Of a stretch of DNA of 41,187 nucleotides, positions 8,159-17,449 are shown in pieces (the stretch's first letter is position 1; each line of letters starts with the position of its first letter). This DNA is from Chara braunii (taxonomy: Eukaryota > Streptophyta > Charophyceae > Charales > Characeae). Location of the stretch: assembly GCA_003427395.1 (NCBI GenBank), contig BFEA01000004.1, positions 5,563,706 through 5,604,892 of the forward strand. The letters are read 5' to 3'. The notes beneath the pieces are model-generated. The model was not told where the DNA came from, made no database searches, and saw only the letters and a list, made by a program, of their open reading frames with translations. A program made the translations under genes and the position numbers.

Positions 8159-8622
8159 GTGAGGCTGGCTTATTATATGCCACAACTCAAGACCTGTGCT
8201 TTTTTTCCTTCTCTTTTTTTTCCCCCCCCTTCCCCCCCCCTCCCCCCTTTCTTTTTTTTTTTATCCTTCAATGAAGCGCTTGGTTTTGCATCACAGTTTG
8301 CTTGTCATGTCTTTTTGTTTGTTTGTTTGCTTGTTTGTTCTTCTCAGGTATATAGCTATTCAACCTAGGAGCAGCATCAGCCCCACGCATGTCCATGGAG
8401 TAGCTCTTTTTTTTCCCTTTTTCTGAGGTAGAGTTATTTGGCCCAATTTCTTACGTGTAGTTGATGTCAGCCACTTTGTTGTTCTATGCGTGCTCTGTCT
8501 ACCGTCTTCCACGAATAAAATGTGGTGTCATTAGTTACGTACCTAGACTGCAAGTTGTTCGAAATACCGGAATGAAAAATACGGGAATAATGACCGCAGG
8601 ACGTATGTTCTATCAACATTTG

Positions 8623-8945
8623 TTCGCTCATCAACATTCGTCCGCTCAACGTCAGTGGCCGACTGATTTGCTCAACTCTCCGCGATCGCCGCAATGATCA
8701 TTCCTTCGGTAGCTGAAGATGTTTTATTGATGTCCCATATGCAGCCTTCCACAGAAGCACTAAGGCCATAATAATGACCATACATTCTGTTCACGGGGAC
8801 GACGGTAGTTCATTCGCTCGTCAACGTTCGTTCTTTCAACATCGATGGCCGACTGATTTGCGCAGTCTGTCCAATGATCATTCCTTCAGTAGCTGAAGGT
8901 GTTTTATGCATGTCCCATGTGTCCTTTGACCAAAGCCGTAATTTT
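8623..8945 (+). repeat. 190-bp-offset diverged duplication
   Basis: TTCGCTCATCAACATTCGTC at 8623 recurs as TTCGCTCGTCAACGTTCGTT at 8813. Both are followed by GGCCGACTGATTTG, AATGATCATTCCTTC and GTAGCTGAAG. The copies differ by small indels. Confidence 0.85.
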
Positions 8946-9573
8946 CTTCTTCCTACACGGATGGTGAAATCGCCTTCTTTCTGCTCAGCCGGTGGAGATT
9001 CCAATGAGAGACTGTGGATTGAAAATGCCGTACCTAGTACCTGCTGTGGGAACGAGAGAGGTATGCAGAGCGAGCAATGAAGGATTTGCAACTGCACTGA
9101 TTCCTACCCGCTTTCTACTTCACGCATTTCACACTGCGCGGTCACGGTCTATGCGATCAATCAGTCGTGAAATATGGACCCCCCATATCTTAGAGGTGGC
9201 CCGATGAAGCTGCGAAGGGCTGCTCGCTCTGTCTTCATCTTTTAGGATGCTTGACGTCGATGGTGTCATTCTTCGATGAAATGCAGAATGAACTGAGAAA
9301 AGTCGATTCGAGTCGCGAAGAATTTCTGGCATAACGACAACAGGGTATGTTGTTATGTAGTGGTGAGTTTTGGGAGACCGTCATTCGTCCAGAGTAGTGA
9401 GAAGGTGTCATCAAGGTAGTGACTCTAGTGAGTGTATCACAGCAGTGTCCTTCAAACTTCTACTTATGTAGACCCTTCCTTTCTTTTCTTTCTTTTTTTG
9501 ACAATGCTCCAGTCTATTCATCAGGAGCAGCACGTGCCAGGAATCGGGCCCAGAGTGCTATATGAGAATTTTG
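8946..9573. other. No feature recognised
   Basis: Mixed-composition sequence with frames up to 95 codons on both strands, none protein-like. A T-rich run lies near 9480-9500. Confidence 0.5.
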
Positions 9574-9928
9574 AAGAACAATTTGAGGTACCGGGCTGGA
9601 CTACCAGCCGTGCCGCCCAGGTACCAAGGCTGGCATGGGACCCGCTCAGGACAACTGGCCGGGCAACCGGGCTGCATGGGGTCCCGGACGGGATGCAATT
9701 TCTGCTCTCCCCCCCCCCAAATAAACACCGGATTTGGGTACCTCACGGTGGGGGCAGAACAGCCCTACCATCAAAAAACCAAAAGAAAAACGTTTCGACG
9801 GGGGTTTGACCTGCTCGGGTCACCTGCGCGGGTGGGTCCCAGTTGCACTGGCCCAGCCGCACGGCCGAGCAGCCTGGCCAGCGCGGATCTGGTAGCCCGG
9901 GTATCGGAGCCATCACCCTGTTGTTCTT
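9574..9928. repeat. GC-rich imperfect foldback element
   Basis: The left arm (AAGAACAA at 9574, then GGTACCGGGCT and ACCAG to 9606) is mirrored by the right arm (CTGGTAGCCCGGGTATCGG at 9889-9907, then TTGTTCTT at 9921-9928). The inside is GC-rich with a C run at 9710-9718. The open frames here (up to 142 codons) are proline/glycine/serine-rich and follow base composition. No flanking duplication was resolved. Confidence 0.5.
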
Positions 9929-10194
9929 GTAGTTCGGTGGACCCCATCGTGTTGAGCTGGGAATCTTCCTCTTGGGTGCAGATTGAATAGGCCGCATGCA
10001 GTCCCCAGTTTGTCAAAGGTTCATTCACCAGGAGCAATAGTGCAGAATTTGCGAGAGGGGGTCAGGAACTCGTGGTTTAATTTCTGCTGTCCTGTCGATT
10101 ACGTGTGAAGGTACTGCCAGGTCACTCGTTTACCAGTGTAGTCATTGTAGCTAGATAGTACATACTTTTTATGCATGTGGGGGATTAGATGGGT

Positions 10195-10300
10195 TTGATT
10201 TTGTTTTTTCTTTTTTTTTTGGGGGGGGGTTGGAGGGGGAGGGCGGGGAGATGTTTGATTGTTTTTTTTTCAGGCTTCCCGAACAGAGTTGGGGGGGAAA
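10195..10300 (+). repeat. T/G homopolymer-rich stretch
   Basis: Consecutive T, G, GGGGGA and T runs. No coding or element signal. Confidence 0.8.
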
Positions 10301-10311
10301 TGGGGGAAGTA

Positions 10312-10385
10312 CCAGTGAGCCTAGCTCAGTTGGTACACCCATGAACTGTTGAAACACAGACCCAAGTTCAAATCCCGATGGACCT
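10312..10385 (+). mobile_element. tRNA-derived SINE, copy 2
   Basis: Box A TAGCTCAGTTGG (10322-10333) and box B AAGTTCAAATCCC (10364-10376) flank GAACTGTTGAAACACAGACC. The central block is identical to copy 1 at 4450 over CTGTTGAAACACAGACCC. The start (AGTACCAGTGAGCCTAGCTC) is close to the left end of the copy at 36779. The 3' boundary is unclear. Confidence 0.75.
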
Positions 10386-11080
10386 AGGTCGGAGATGTAT
10401 GGTCTGCATTTCGTATGTGGGCGTGTATATGCAGCGAAAAGGTGGGCTGGAGAAGAAGGGGTGCAGTATGTCATGGAAATCTTTGTGTACAGGATTTGTT
10501 ATTTCATGTGCCACATGCTGCCCAAGGAAAAAGCAGAGAAGGGTTCAATTTGGAATTTGGAATTTTGGTTACCTGGATTTGGAATTCTATGTATCTTCGA
10601 CAACCTGTGTATACACGGTGGTTAATATGATGTCAAAAAAAAAAGGGGAAAAAAAAACGAGTGTGGCAGCATGTGGCACTTATCCATGCTGTCTGAGTGC
10701 TGATGACAAGCAGAAATTTTCTTAAAATGTGGCACAAGCAGCCATTCTCTCCGCAGTGGTACGAGTGCCCAATTGTGACATTCTTATTCCTGTCTCCCCC
10801 TCTTTGGAGAACTGTTATAGGTAGTTGGTCCCCCATGGGAGACAAATAATACGCAAAGGAATCAAAGTTGAGGAGAAAGATGATATGAGTTTTACTATCA
10901 TGGCGTTATCACCTCCCCCCCGACATCTCCTTGATCGCCGAACACCATCAAGGATCTCAGCCCATCGGATTGAGAGAGAGAGTAATAGGTAGTTGCTCCC
11001 CGATGGGTTGGCTACGGATTTCGGCTGCGCTCTGCCCTACGTAGTTACTTGCTCTGTTCTTAAGCTCGTGTTTTTTTTCT

Positions 11081-11129
<49 letters not shown>
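11081..11129 (+). repeat. (GA)n microsatellite
   Basis: GA dinucleotide run of about 45 bases. Confidence 0.97.
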
Positions 11130-11133
<4 letters not shown>

Positions 11134-11295
11134 CAATGCCCTCATGCTATGCTTGAGAAGTCAGCACTTTTGCAATCAGGCTGACACTCTTTGAGGGTGG
11201 ACAGCACACCGGGGGCAGTGAAGAGAGCTGGTGAGATGTGCAGTCGAACTCGCAAAGCTGTGCAGAACGAGTGGAGCGGTGTGCATGGTCGTTCA

Positions 11296-11300
<5 letters not shown>

Positions 11301-11341
<41 letters not shown>
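11301..11341 (+). repeat. (GT)n microsatellite
   Basis: Uninterrupted GT run of about 41 bases. The frames through it give only Cys-Val or His-Thr dipeptides. Confidence 0.97.
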
Positions 11342-11342
<1 letters not shown>

Positions 11343-12456
11343 TGATGTCTGTGAAAATAAATGTGTATCCATATCTCCAGTACAACACAGCTGTGCCCCC
11401 AAACAGCCACCTCGCAGGAGAAAACCATGCGCAAACACTCTACCATGCGCAAACACTCGAGGACAATTCTTACTTAGCTCTTCATTGGACAGAATGAATG
11501 TTGGAAGCGTGGAAGAAGTACAGGGAACAAGTACGGAGAAACGACAAGGATAATGACATACTGTTTCGTAGGGATAGCACTGGATGCCGAAGAACCCTAG
11601 ACACTGCAGAATCCCCACACTGATGTTCCGAGTCACGGGGCCTAGAGTCTAGACTGACTTTTCATGAGTGACGCCTCGCTCCACTTACACCCTTCTAGAG
11701 GTGTCAGAAAGCAGTCTCGAAGGGCGCACTCACGAAGCATCTAGTGTAGTTGACAGCCTGCAACGCTTTGGATTTCTAGTGTCCTCCTTCCTTTTTTTTA
11801 AGGCCCTTGTGCAAGGCCTCTATCCCAGTGGCCGATGATGCTTTTCTTTTTGACGAGTGTGCCAGGTGTCCCGTCGTCAGTATGGTTGGCGCTGTCGCGT
11901 AGTGCTCTAGGAACAAAACGAGTCCCCAACTGCTTACACTGATGCTTCTCCCTAGAGAGGAACGCTCCCCTACCGATGTTATTTTACATCCCACAGCTTC
12001 GGCTTAAGTCCCGTTCATCTTCGGCGCGAGAGCGCTTGATCAGTGAGCTATTACGCACTCTTGTCAGGATGGATGCTGCCTGCTGGACCGAGGCCGATAA
12101 TCAGCTGGGCAGAGGAAATCCCAATCAGCAAGGCAAGGGTGAGGCAATTGAAGAGGGCACTGCAAGGTGGGAAACGGAAGGGGCAGGTGAACAGCCAGCC
12201 AAATGACAAAGCAAGCAGCTGGGCAGCATCATGGGCAGCAAAAGAATAAGTCAAGAGGCGCTACACGGGAAGCAGCAGCGCCACACATTGGGTGGAGGGC
12301 ACAGGGGAGGAGGGAAGGCTGCGGAGCCTGTCACCCTCTTGGCAGTCCTGGAAGAAAATGACCTGGATCGCAGTGTTTGATCTTGAGAGAAATTCCCATC
12401 AAACCACCGGACGGATACCTCAGCGCTGACACGGCTGATCAACTTCTTGATCTGAC

Positions 12457-12760
12457 AGATGGACTTAGGACGACTGGACTGCTGCCACACACCATTGCCG
12501 GGACAGAACACAGATGCACTAATAGACGATCGAACACCCATTACGTGGTCACAGCAACCCCACCCCTCGCCTCCCCCCTCTCCCCCAATCACCCCCTCTA
12601 CCCCAATCACCCCAGCCCCCCCTAGTACCCACTACCCCTAACTCAAAAAACGTGGTGATTCAGACAACTGGACTGCTTCCACACACCATTGCCAGGACAG
12701 AACACGGATGCACTAATAGAGGATCGAATGCCCATTACCTGGTTACAGCAACCCCGCACC
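12457..12760 (+). repeat. About 200-bp tandem duplication ended by an assembly gap
   Basis: GACTGGACTGCTGCCACACA (12471) and AACTGGACTGCTTCCACACA (12666) begin two copies of a block. It runs through CCATTGCC(G/A)GGACAGAACAC, GATGCACTAATAGA and CCCATTAC(G/C)TGGT. Each copy is followed by C-rich low-complexity sequence. A third copy could be hidden in the N gap at 12840. Confidence 0.85.
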
Positions 12761-12839
12761 CCCCCCTCCCCTCTCATCCCAGACCCCCGGTACCCCTATC
12801 TCACCCTCCACCTACCCCCACCCCTCCCAACAGATCCCT

Positions 12840-12916
12840 NNNNNNNNNNNNNNNNNNNNNNNNNNNNNNNNNNNNNNNNNNNNNNNNNNNNNNNNNNNNN
12901 NNNNNNNNNNNNNNNN
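12840..12916. other. Assembly gap (77 N)
   Basis: A run of N inside C-rich repeat sequence. The true length and content are unknown. Confidence 1.
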
Positions 12917-12925
12917 GGATAAGGG

Positions 12926-12963
12926 CTGTCTCTTATACACATCTAGATGTGTATAAGAGACAG
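12926..12963. other. Nextera mate-pair junction adapter (library artefact)
   Basis: CTGTCTCTTATACACATCT at 12926-12944 is followed directly by its inverse complement AGATGTGTATAAGAGACAG at 12945-12963. This is the 19-base transposase mosaic end in head-to-head form, the circularisation junction of Nextera mate-pair libraries. It is not genomic. Sequence on its two sides may come from sites kilobases apart. Confidence 0.98.
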
Positions 12964-14644
12964 CCCCCACCCTGACCCCGGACTAGCCGCCGCCTCCTCT
13001 CCCTGTCACCGCCCCTTCCCCCGGACTCCCTCCTGCCCATCCCTCTGCCCCTATCAGTGTTTACCCCAATCCTCACCCCTCCAGCATGAGCCTGGCAACC
13101 CCAACCCTCGCCAACAAGCCAAGCAGGACAGACAGATGGCAGCGGCACTACAAAAGATGTTTCTATGGTGGCCCAACATCGCCAACTCGGAAGAAGCGCT
13201 GGGTTCTGTGACCAGGGAGGGCAGCAGAGTGTTTGAAAGCTGCCCAAGTTGACAATTAAAGACGAGGGATAAACGTTAGGTGAAGTGAACGGTGGCCACG
13301 CTCCCCTTGGATTAGGGGCCAATTGGGAAATACACACCTTTTACCCTGCAAAGACTCCTTACAGCGGCTGCTTTCATCGACCTAACTATTCCCTTTTTTT
13401 TCTTTTCTTCTTTGTTTTAAAAACAATAGGTCCTTATGGCCCTGGCTCCATATCCATTTTGGGGAGCGTCAGTCTGGTTCCTATTCCACCGGCAAGTCAA
13501 AAATACAATTAAACGTATCAACATACTCACGCTTCCTTCCGTCTGGCCGAAGGATCCGACCTAACTATTCCCTACTGTCAACAAATACGAAAGGGTCCAT
13601 AAAACCCTGCCAGCACAAATCTGATGCACCTGCCCTCACCACGCCTCGGGGGTGGCAGACGAATATTGTCAACATATGTTAGTTATCCAAACATTTATCA
13701 GTCATTGTTATGTCCTCAGTGGGGGTCGCAGAGACCTGGAATTGAGCTCGGACTACTAAGCTGCAGGGGGATGTAAGATAGGAGGAGACAGTGGCCAATT
13801 GTCTAGTTGGGGGCTGGGCCAGTAGTAGGAAGCCGGAGCCTTAGAAGTAGTAGTAGGACGGGAGACCTATGCAGCCCCGAGGGAAGCATGGTGGTCCAGG
13901 CCCGGATCTGAAATGGCCATAGTCCCAAGAAACACTGTACTGAGATGATGTATCTAAGGGACGCTGGACTCGGGGTCTCCGGCACGTGTCGCTCCCCACC
14001 AATAGATGGAGCAGCCCGACAGGCAAAGCCTGAATTCCGGCAGTTCTATTGGGATAGAGGCCTTGCAGAAGGGCTTTTTGTGCAAAAAAAAAAAAAGGTA
14101 GCGGTTGTTGTAGAGGTTGGATACTAGACATATGATAGTCACCCTTGGTAAAAAAAAAAGAAAAAAAAAGAAAAAAAAAAGAAAAAAAACAAAAAAGGAT
14201 CTGCTCTTCATATCCCCCATGAACCCTTGACTCCTAGGGGACTTCTTTTGAGAGGATGGATTTGCTCTTCCAGAGGTACATTCCTGATATAGAAGTGCCC
14301 GTCTCCTCTTAAAGAGAATCAGCGGAGGGGAGTTCTCACGGCCGAAAAACTTCCGAGCAAACCTGCAACATCCTCCTTCAGGGCATATAGCAAAATTGGC
14401 AAGATCGTGTGATCGTGTGGCGCTGTACACGGATGGGATGCACAAATTGAGAGGAAAAAAAGTGGGTCTCATTTGATAGCTCCCCATCATTGGTTTTGGT
14501 GTGGAGTGCCCACGGTGGCATAGGGCCACCGAAAAACTCGCGGCGAGTAGCCATCGCCACACACACACTGCATTCAGCAACAGGAAGCGTTGTGTCGGGA
14601 CCACGTTCCCTGGAAACGTGTAGTGCGATGGTTCACTCACCCCA

Positions 14645-14689
14645 ACTGGTGTGCACCTGGTCCAATTGAGAGATCAGGTGCACACCAGT
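14645..14689. repeat. Perfect 15-bp inverted repeat plus direct copy
   Basis: ACTGGTGTGCACCTG (14645-14659) and CAGGTGCACACCAGT (14675-14689) are exact inverse complements with a 15-base spacer. GCACACCAGTTTGTGG follows once more at 14698. Confidence 0.9.
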
Positions 14690-14777
14690 TTGTGGCTGCA
14701 CACCAGTTTGTGGCAGTGGCATCGATGTGAGTTCAAGAAGACGATTCAGTCTGGACCGGCGGTCTGGACCATGGAAA

Positions 14778-14841
14778 ACTCAGCGCGCTGGAGAGAGCCG
14801 GAAGGTGGAATACTCAGCGCGCTGGAGAGAGCCGGAAGGTG
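14778..14841 (+). repeat. 34-bp tandem duplication
   Basis: ACTCAGCGCGCTGGAGAGAG followed by CCGGAAGGTG occurs twice with no difference in the shared 31 bases (14778-14808 and 14812-14841). Confidence 0.92.
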
Positions 14842-15169
14842 CCACCACAAGTCACCCATGACAGGCTGGGGAAACCCTTCTTGTGACGAGTACTCGCCTC
14901 GCCCATTCTTCTTTCCCTTGAACATGAGCAGGTATGTGGGGGGGGAGCGCGTGCAGCCATGCGACTCACCCCAGAACTGGGGGTGCTTGAGTAGCGCAGC
15001 AAGGCCCATAGACCATGTTGTTCTGGGATCGTAAAGTTGTGGCGGATCTAGATTAGGCACCTGGGCAAGTCAGCGAGGATTCCAGAAACCGTTGTGTTCC
15101 TCTCAAAATGAATCTGACTATATTACTTCGAAAACACACAACAGTATCAGATCAGTACATTCACAGCCT

Positions 15170-15262
15170 CGGATCCCTGTGTTATGACAGCACACGGGTT
15201 CGGACCCTCGTCCTTGGCCTCAAGAGCCAAGCATCGTAACCACTGCAGCCATGTTGTGGTGT
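15170..15262 (-). mobile_element. tRNA-related SINE-like sequence, different family
   Basis: The minus strand reads ATGGCTGCAGTGGTTACGAT (box-A-like), then CTTGGCTCTTGAGGCCAAG, which can form an anticodon-arm-like hairpin, then GAGGGTCCGAACCCGTG (box-B-like). The order and spacing resemble a tRNA body, nearer Ser/Leu/Gln types than the TAGCTCAGTTGG family. No acceptor stem or CCA context is visible. Confidence 0.45.
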
Positions 15263-15308
15263 TCAAAAGTGAAACCATACTGGTAATGATATCCACCCCA
15301 CCAACACA

Positions 15309-15310
<2 letters not shown>

Positions 15311-15404
<94 letters not shown>
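15311..15404 (+). repeat. Compound (TC)n(CA)n microsatellite
   Basis: About 50 bases of TC pass into about 42 bases of CA. Read on the minus strand this is (TG)n(GA)n, the same compound as at 615-715. It is the only long tract in the window with the GA strand on minus. Confidence 0.97.
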
Positions 15405-15406
<2 letters not shown>

Positions 15407-15486
15407 CAGTCACTCGCACACCTGCTCTTGATCCAGCACATGACCCTTAACAACACAACCTTGGGCGCTGGACCCTTTTCCTTTTT

Positions 15487-15560
15487 TTTCCGCTTCCACT
15501 GGAATTTGAACCCAGGTCTGAACTTCGACAGGGTGTACCAACTTAGCTAGGGAAGGTGGT
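15487..15560 (-). mobile_element. tRNA-derived SINE, copy 3 (minus strand)
   Basis: Read on the minus strand: CCTAGCTAAGTTGGTACACC (box A), CTGTCGAAGTTCAGACC (centre) and GGGTTCAAATTCC (box B). The box A and its GGTACAC tail match the copies at 4450 and 10312. The centre is diverged from CTGTTGAAACACAGACC. Confidence 0.7.
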
Positions 15561-16269
15561 GGGCCTTGGACATTTTGCACCGGGGACAGTGGACCTTTTT
15601 AAAGAAAGGGAAATAAAGCCTCTGTTTGCCATCCCCTTTTGGGGGACCGCTCAGTTGAGTGTTCTTCCGGTGCCAGGTATGATTTCCCATTGCTGGCTAG
15701 CCTTGTCATGCCGTTGTGGATGAGAGCAAAAGAATATCGTGTAGCAGCACCAGGCATACCAGTGACCACCGTCTAGAGATTTTTTTCTTTCTTTTTTAAC
15801 ATCCAGGTGGGGTTACTAGAGGGGGTGGTATGAGCATCCTCCCTCCACTGGTAGCTTCCCGTGACCAATGGCTCTTGTCTATTGGTGGCGGGCGGCGCCT
15901 GCTGGAGAAAAAATGGGTCCCGCATCCCATTTCAATTATTCACAGACTATTCACAGGTGCTCCAGAAAAAGAGCATCGGTTTGGACTGCAGCAAGCCCCG
16001 CAAGCAATTGACGAGGAAATCAGGTCGAAATCCATGAAATGTGGCAGCCAAGAGGAAAAGGAGCCTCAGGCAAGGGCACGAATCCAGGCCTCCTGCCGGG
16101 AGTTACGGCAGGATCCACACAAAATTTCCAGTGACCTGGTTGGCAACCTCAATCAAGTGTGAAAATCATGGAGGGGTACAGAATGCACCTGGCAAAGGCA
16201 ACCGTTCAGCCACTTTGCGGTCCCCTACCTCCAGACTAATTTCATCATCCTCACGGACCTGACACAGCA
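15561..16269. other. No gene confidently recognised
   Basis: A plus-strand frame at 15830-16162 (110 codons from MSILPPLVASRDQWLLSIGG) is open and not low-complexity but matches nothing I know. There are no splice or promoter signals I can defend. Confidence 0.4.
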
Positions 16270-16432
16270 ACCTCTGTCTGATCGGTCTGACCCTCCCCGC
16301 CTGCCTGGCCCTTCACTTGCACTACCCCCACTTCCCCTGATCCTACCTCCCCCTCCACCTCCCCTTCCCCTTCCCTCTCTCTATCCCCTCGCTCTGCCTC
16401 CTCTTCTGCTCCTACCCTTCCCGCTGGTCTAC
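16270..16432 (+). repeat. Pyrimidine-rich tract
   Basis: C/T-rich low-complexity sequence. The minus-strand frame over it is glycine/glutamate-rich for this reason and is not called. Confidence 0.85.
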
Positions 16433-16519
16433 CATCAATGAAGGCTGGTCTGTGGAAGGAGAATAGTGACAATAAACAACAAGGCAAGCAGCAGTGCAGG
16501 AACAGGCAACAAGGCAGCA

Positions 16520-17290
16520 TAGAGTGGACACGTCAGTTCTCCCCGACCTTTCTAGGACTTGCACAAAGCGGCCACAATTATCAGCTATCATTTCATCAGG
16601 CCTCTGACCTCCCTGCTTCATCATCCAATAATATGATCAAATCGACCTAAAAACGTGTCCGAATCAACCCATGTATACCGAGCGAAACCAGTCATGCGCT
16701 ACACCCCTCAGTAAAGGCCATACCATCGCCCTCTTTTCTCTATCCGAGTATCCTTGAGCAGCAAAGTTTCTGATCCATGTGCACGGTAAGTGTACCCAGC
16801 GATATAAGATGGAAGTCGGCCGGGCTTGGAACTGCCGAGTCGTGATTGGCTGTCCACTCCAGAGCTCCTCCACTTGGTGGCCACTTTGAAGAAAGAGTGG
16901 ACACGTCACACGTCAGTTCTCCCCGACCTTTCTAGGACTTGCACAAAGCGGCCACAATTATCAGCTATCGTTTCATCAGGCCTTTGACCTCTCTGCTTGA
17001 TCATCCAATAGGTGGCATCTCAGCTGATATGATCAAATCGATCTAAATAGTCGTCGACAAACGTGTCCTAATCAACCCATGTATACCGACCGAAACCAAT
17101 CATGAGCTACACCCTGAGTAAAGGCCGTACCATCGCCCTCGGTTCTCTATCCGAGTATCCTTGAGCAGCAAAGTTTCTGATCCATGCGCGAGGTAAGTGT
17201 ACCCGGGATAGAAGATGGAAGTCAGCCAGGCTTGGAACTCCCGAGTCGTGATTGGCTGTCCTTGCAGATCAGTAACCCTCCTACTGCTGT
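16520..17290 (-). pseudogene. Retrotransposon gag fragment, tandemly duplicated
   Basis: The minus strand encodes WIRNFAAQGYSDREKRAMVW and PLLRGVAHDWFRSVY (ORF 16664-16909), the pattern of the retrotransposon gag/capsid domain (sticky end of helices with E/D-K..a..LL.G.A..W). A second copy lies at about 16895-17262, offset by roughly 370-390 bases. Its frame around the same region is broken, but it keeps a DRFDHISAEMPPIG-like continuation. Both copies carry frame breaks. The capsid domain normally packages element RNA; these copies are dead. The PBS at 17431-17448 lies upstream on the same strand, consistent with one degraded LTR element. Confidence 0.6.
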
Positions 17291-17430
17291 TGGGTGAGCC
17301 ATCCGGAGCCTTGCTTCAGCTGGCCGGCTTCAGGTGACCAGAGGGCTTCTAGTAGGTGAGGGAGAGGTGAAAGAAGACCTTCTAGACCTTGATCCCTTGC
17401 CCGCTCACCAAGCTTTCTCAGAACTAACAC

Positions 17431-17448
17431 GTGTCAGCTCCGATACCA
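17431..17448 (-). promoter_or_regulatory. Candidate iMet primer-binding site of an LTR element
   Basis: The minus strand reads TGGTATCGGAGCTGACAC. The usual plant primer-binding site for initiator methionine tRNA begins TGGTATCAGAGC, so there is one mismatch in twelve. A CA dinucleotide lies two bases before it, as at an LTR end. It precedes the minus-strand gag fragment by about 150 bases. The LTR start was not located. Confidence 0.5.
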
Positions 17449-17449
17449 A

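Larger units (their letters stand above)
10386..12250. other. No gene recognised; microsatellites and short repeats
   Basis: Frames are short and show no family resemblance. A short inverted repeat joins AGCCCATCGG (10959) to CCGATGGGTTGGCT (10999). GCGCAAACACTC is repeated at 11427 and 11445. A short coding-like stretch beginning LRLKSRSSSARERLISELLR follows a CATCCCACAG acceptor-like string near 11995, but nothing supports it further. Confidence 0.45.
12964..15165. other. No gene recognised; low-complexity and short repeats
   Basis: C/T-rich at 12964-13090. CCTAACTATTCCCT occurs at 13380 and again at 13558. An A-rich (A9-10 G)n tract covers about 14150-14195. The longest minus-strand frame (13954-14640, 228 codons) passes through that tract as poly-phenylalanine and has no recognisable domain, so it is not called. 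Confidence 0.5.

Noticed and set aside
9562-9990. 142-codon ORF
   Set aside because: It follows the GC-rich foldback; the proline/glycine/serine composition mirrors base composition, and both strands are open.
13954-14640. 228-codon minus-strand ORF, the longest in the window
   Set aside because: About 25 codons are poly-phenylalanine from an A-rich tract, and the rest has no domain, start context or splice logic. A frame of this length is expected occasionally in 41 kb.
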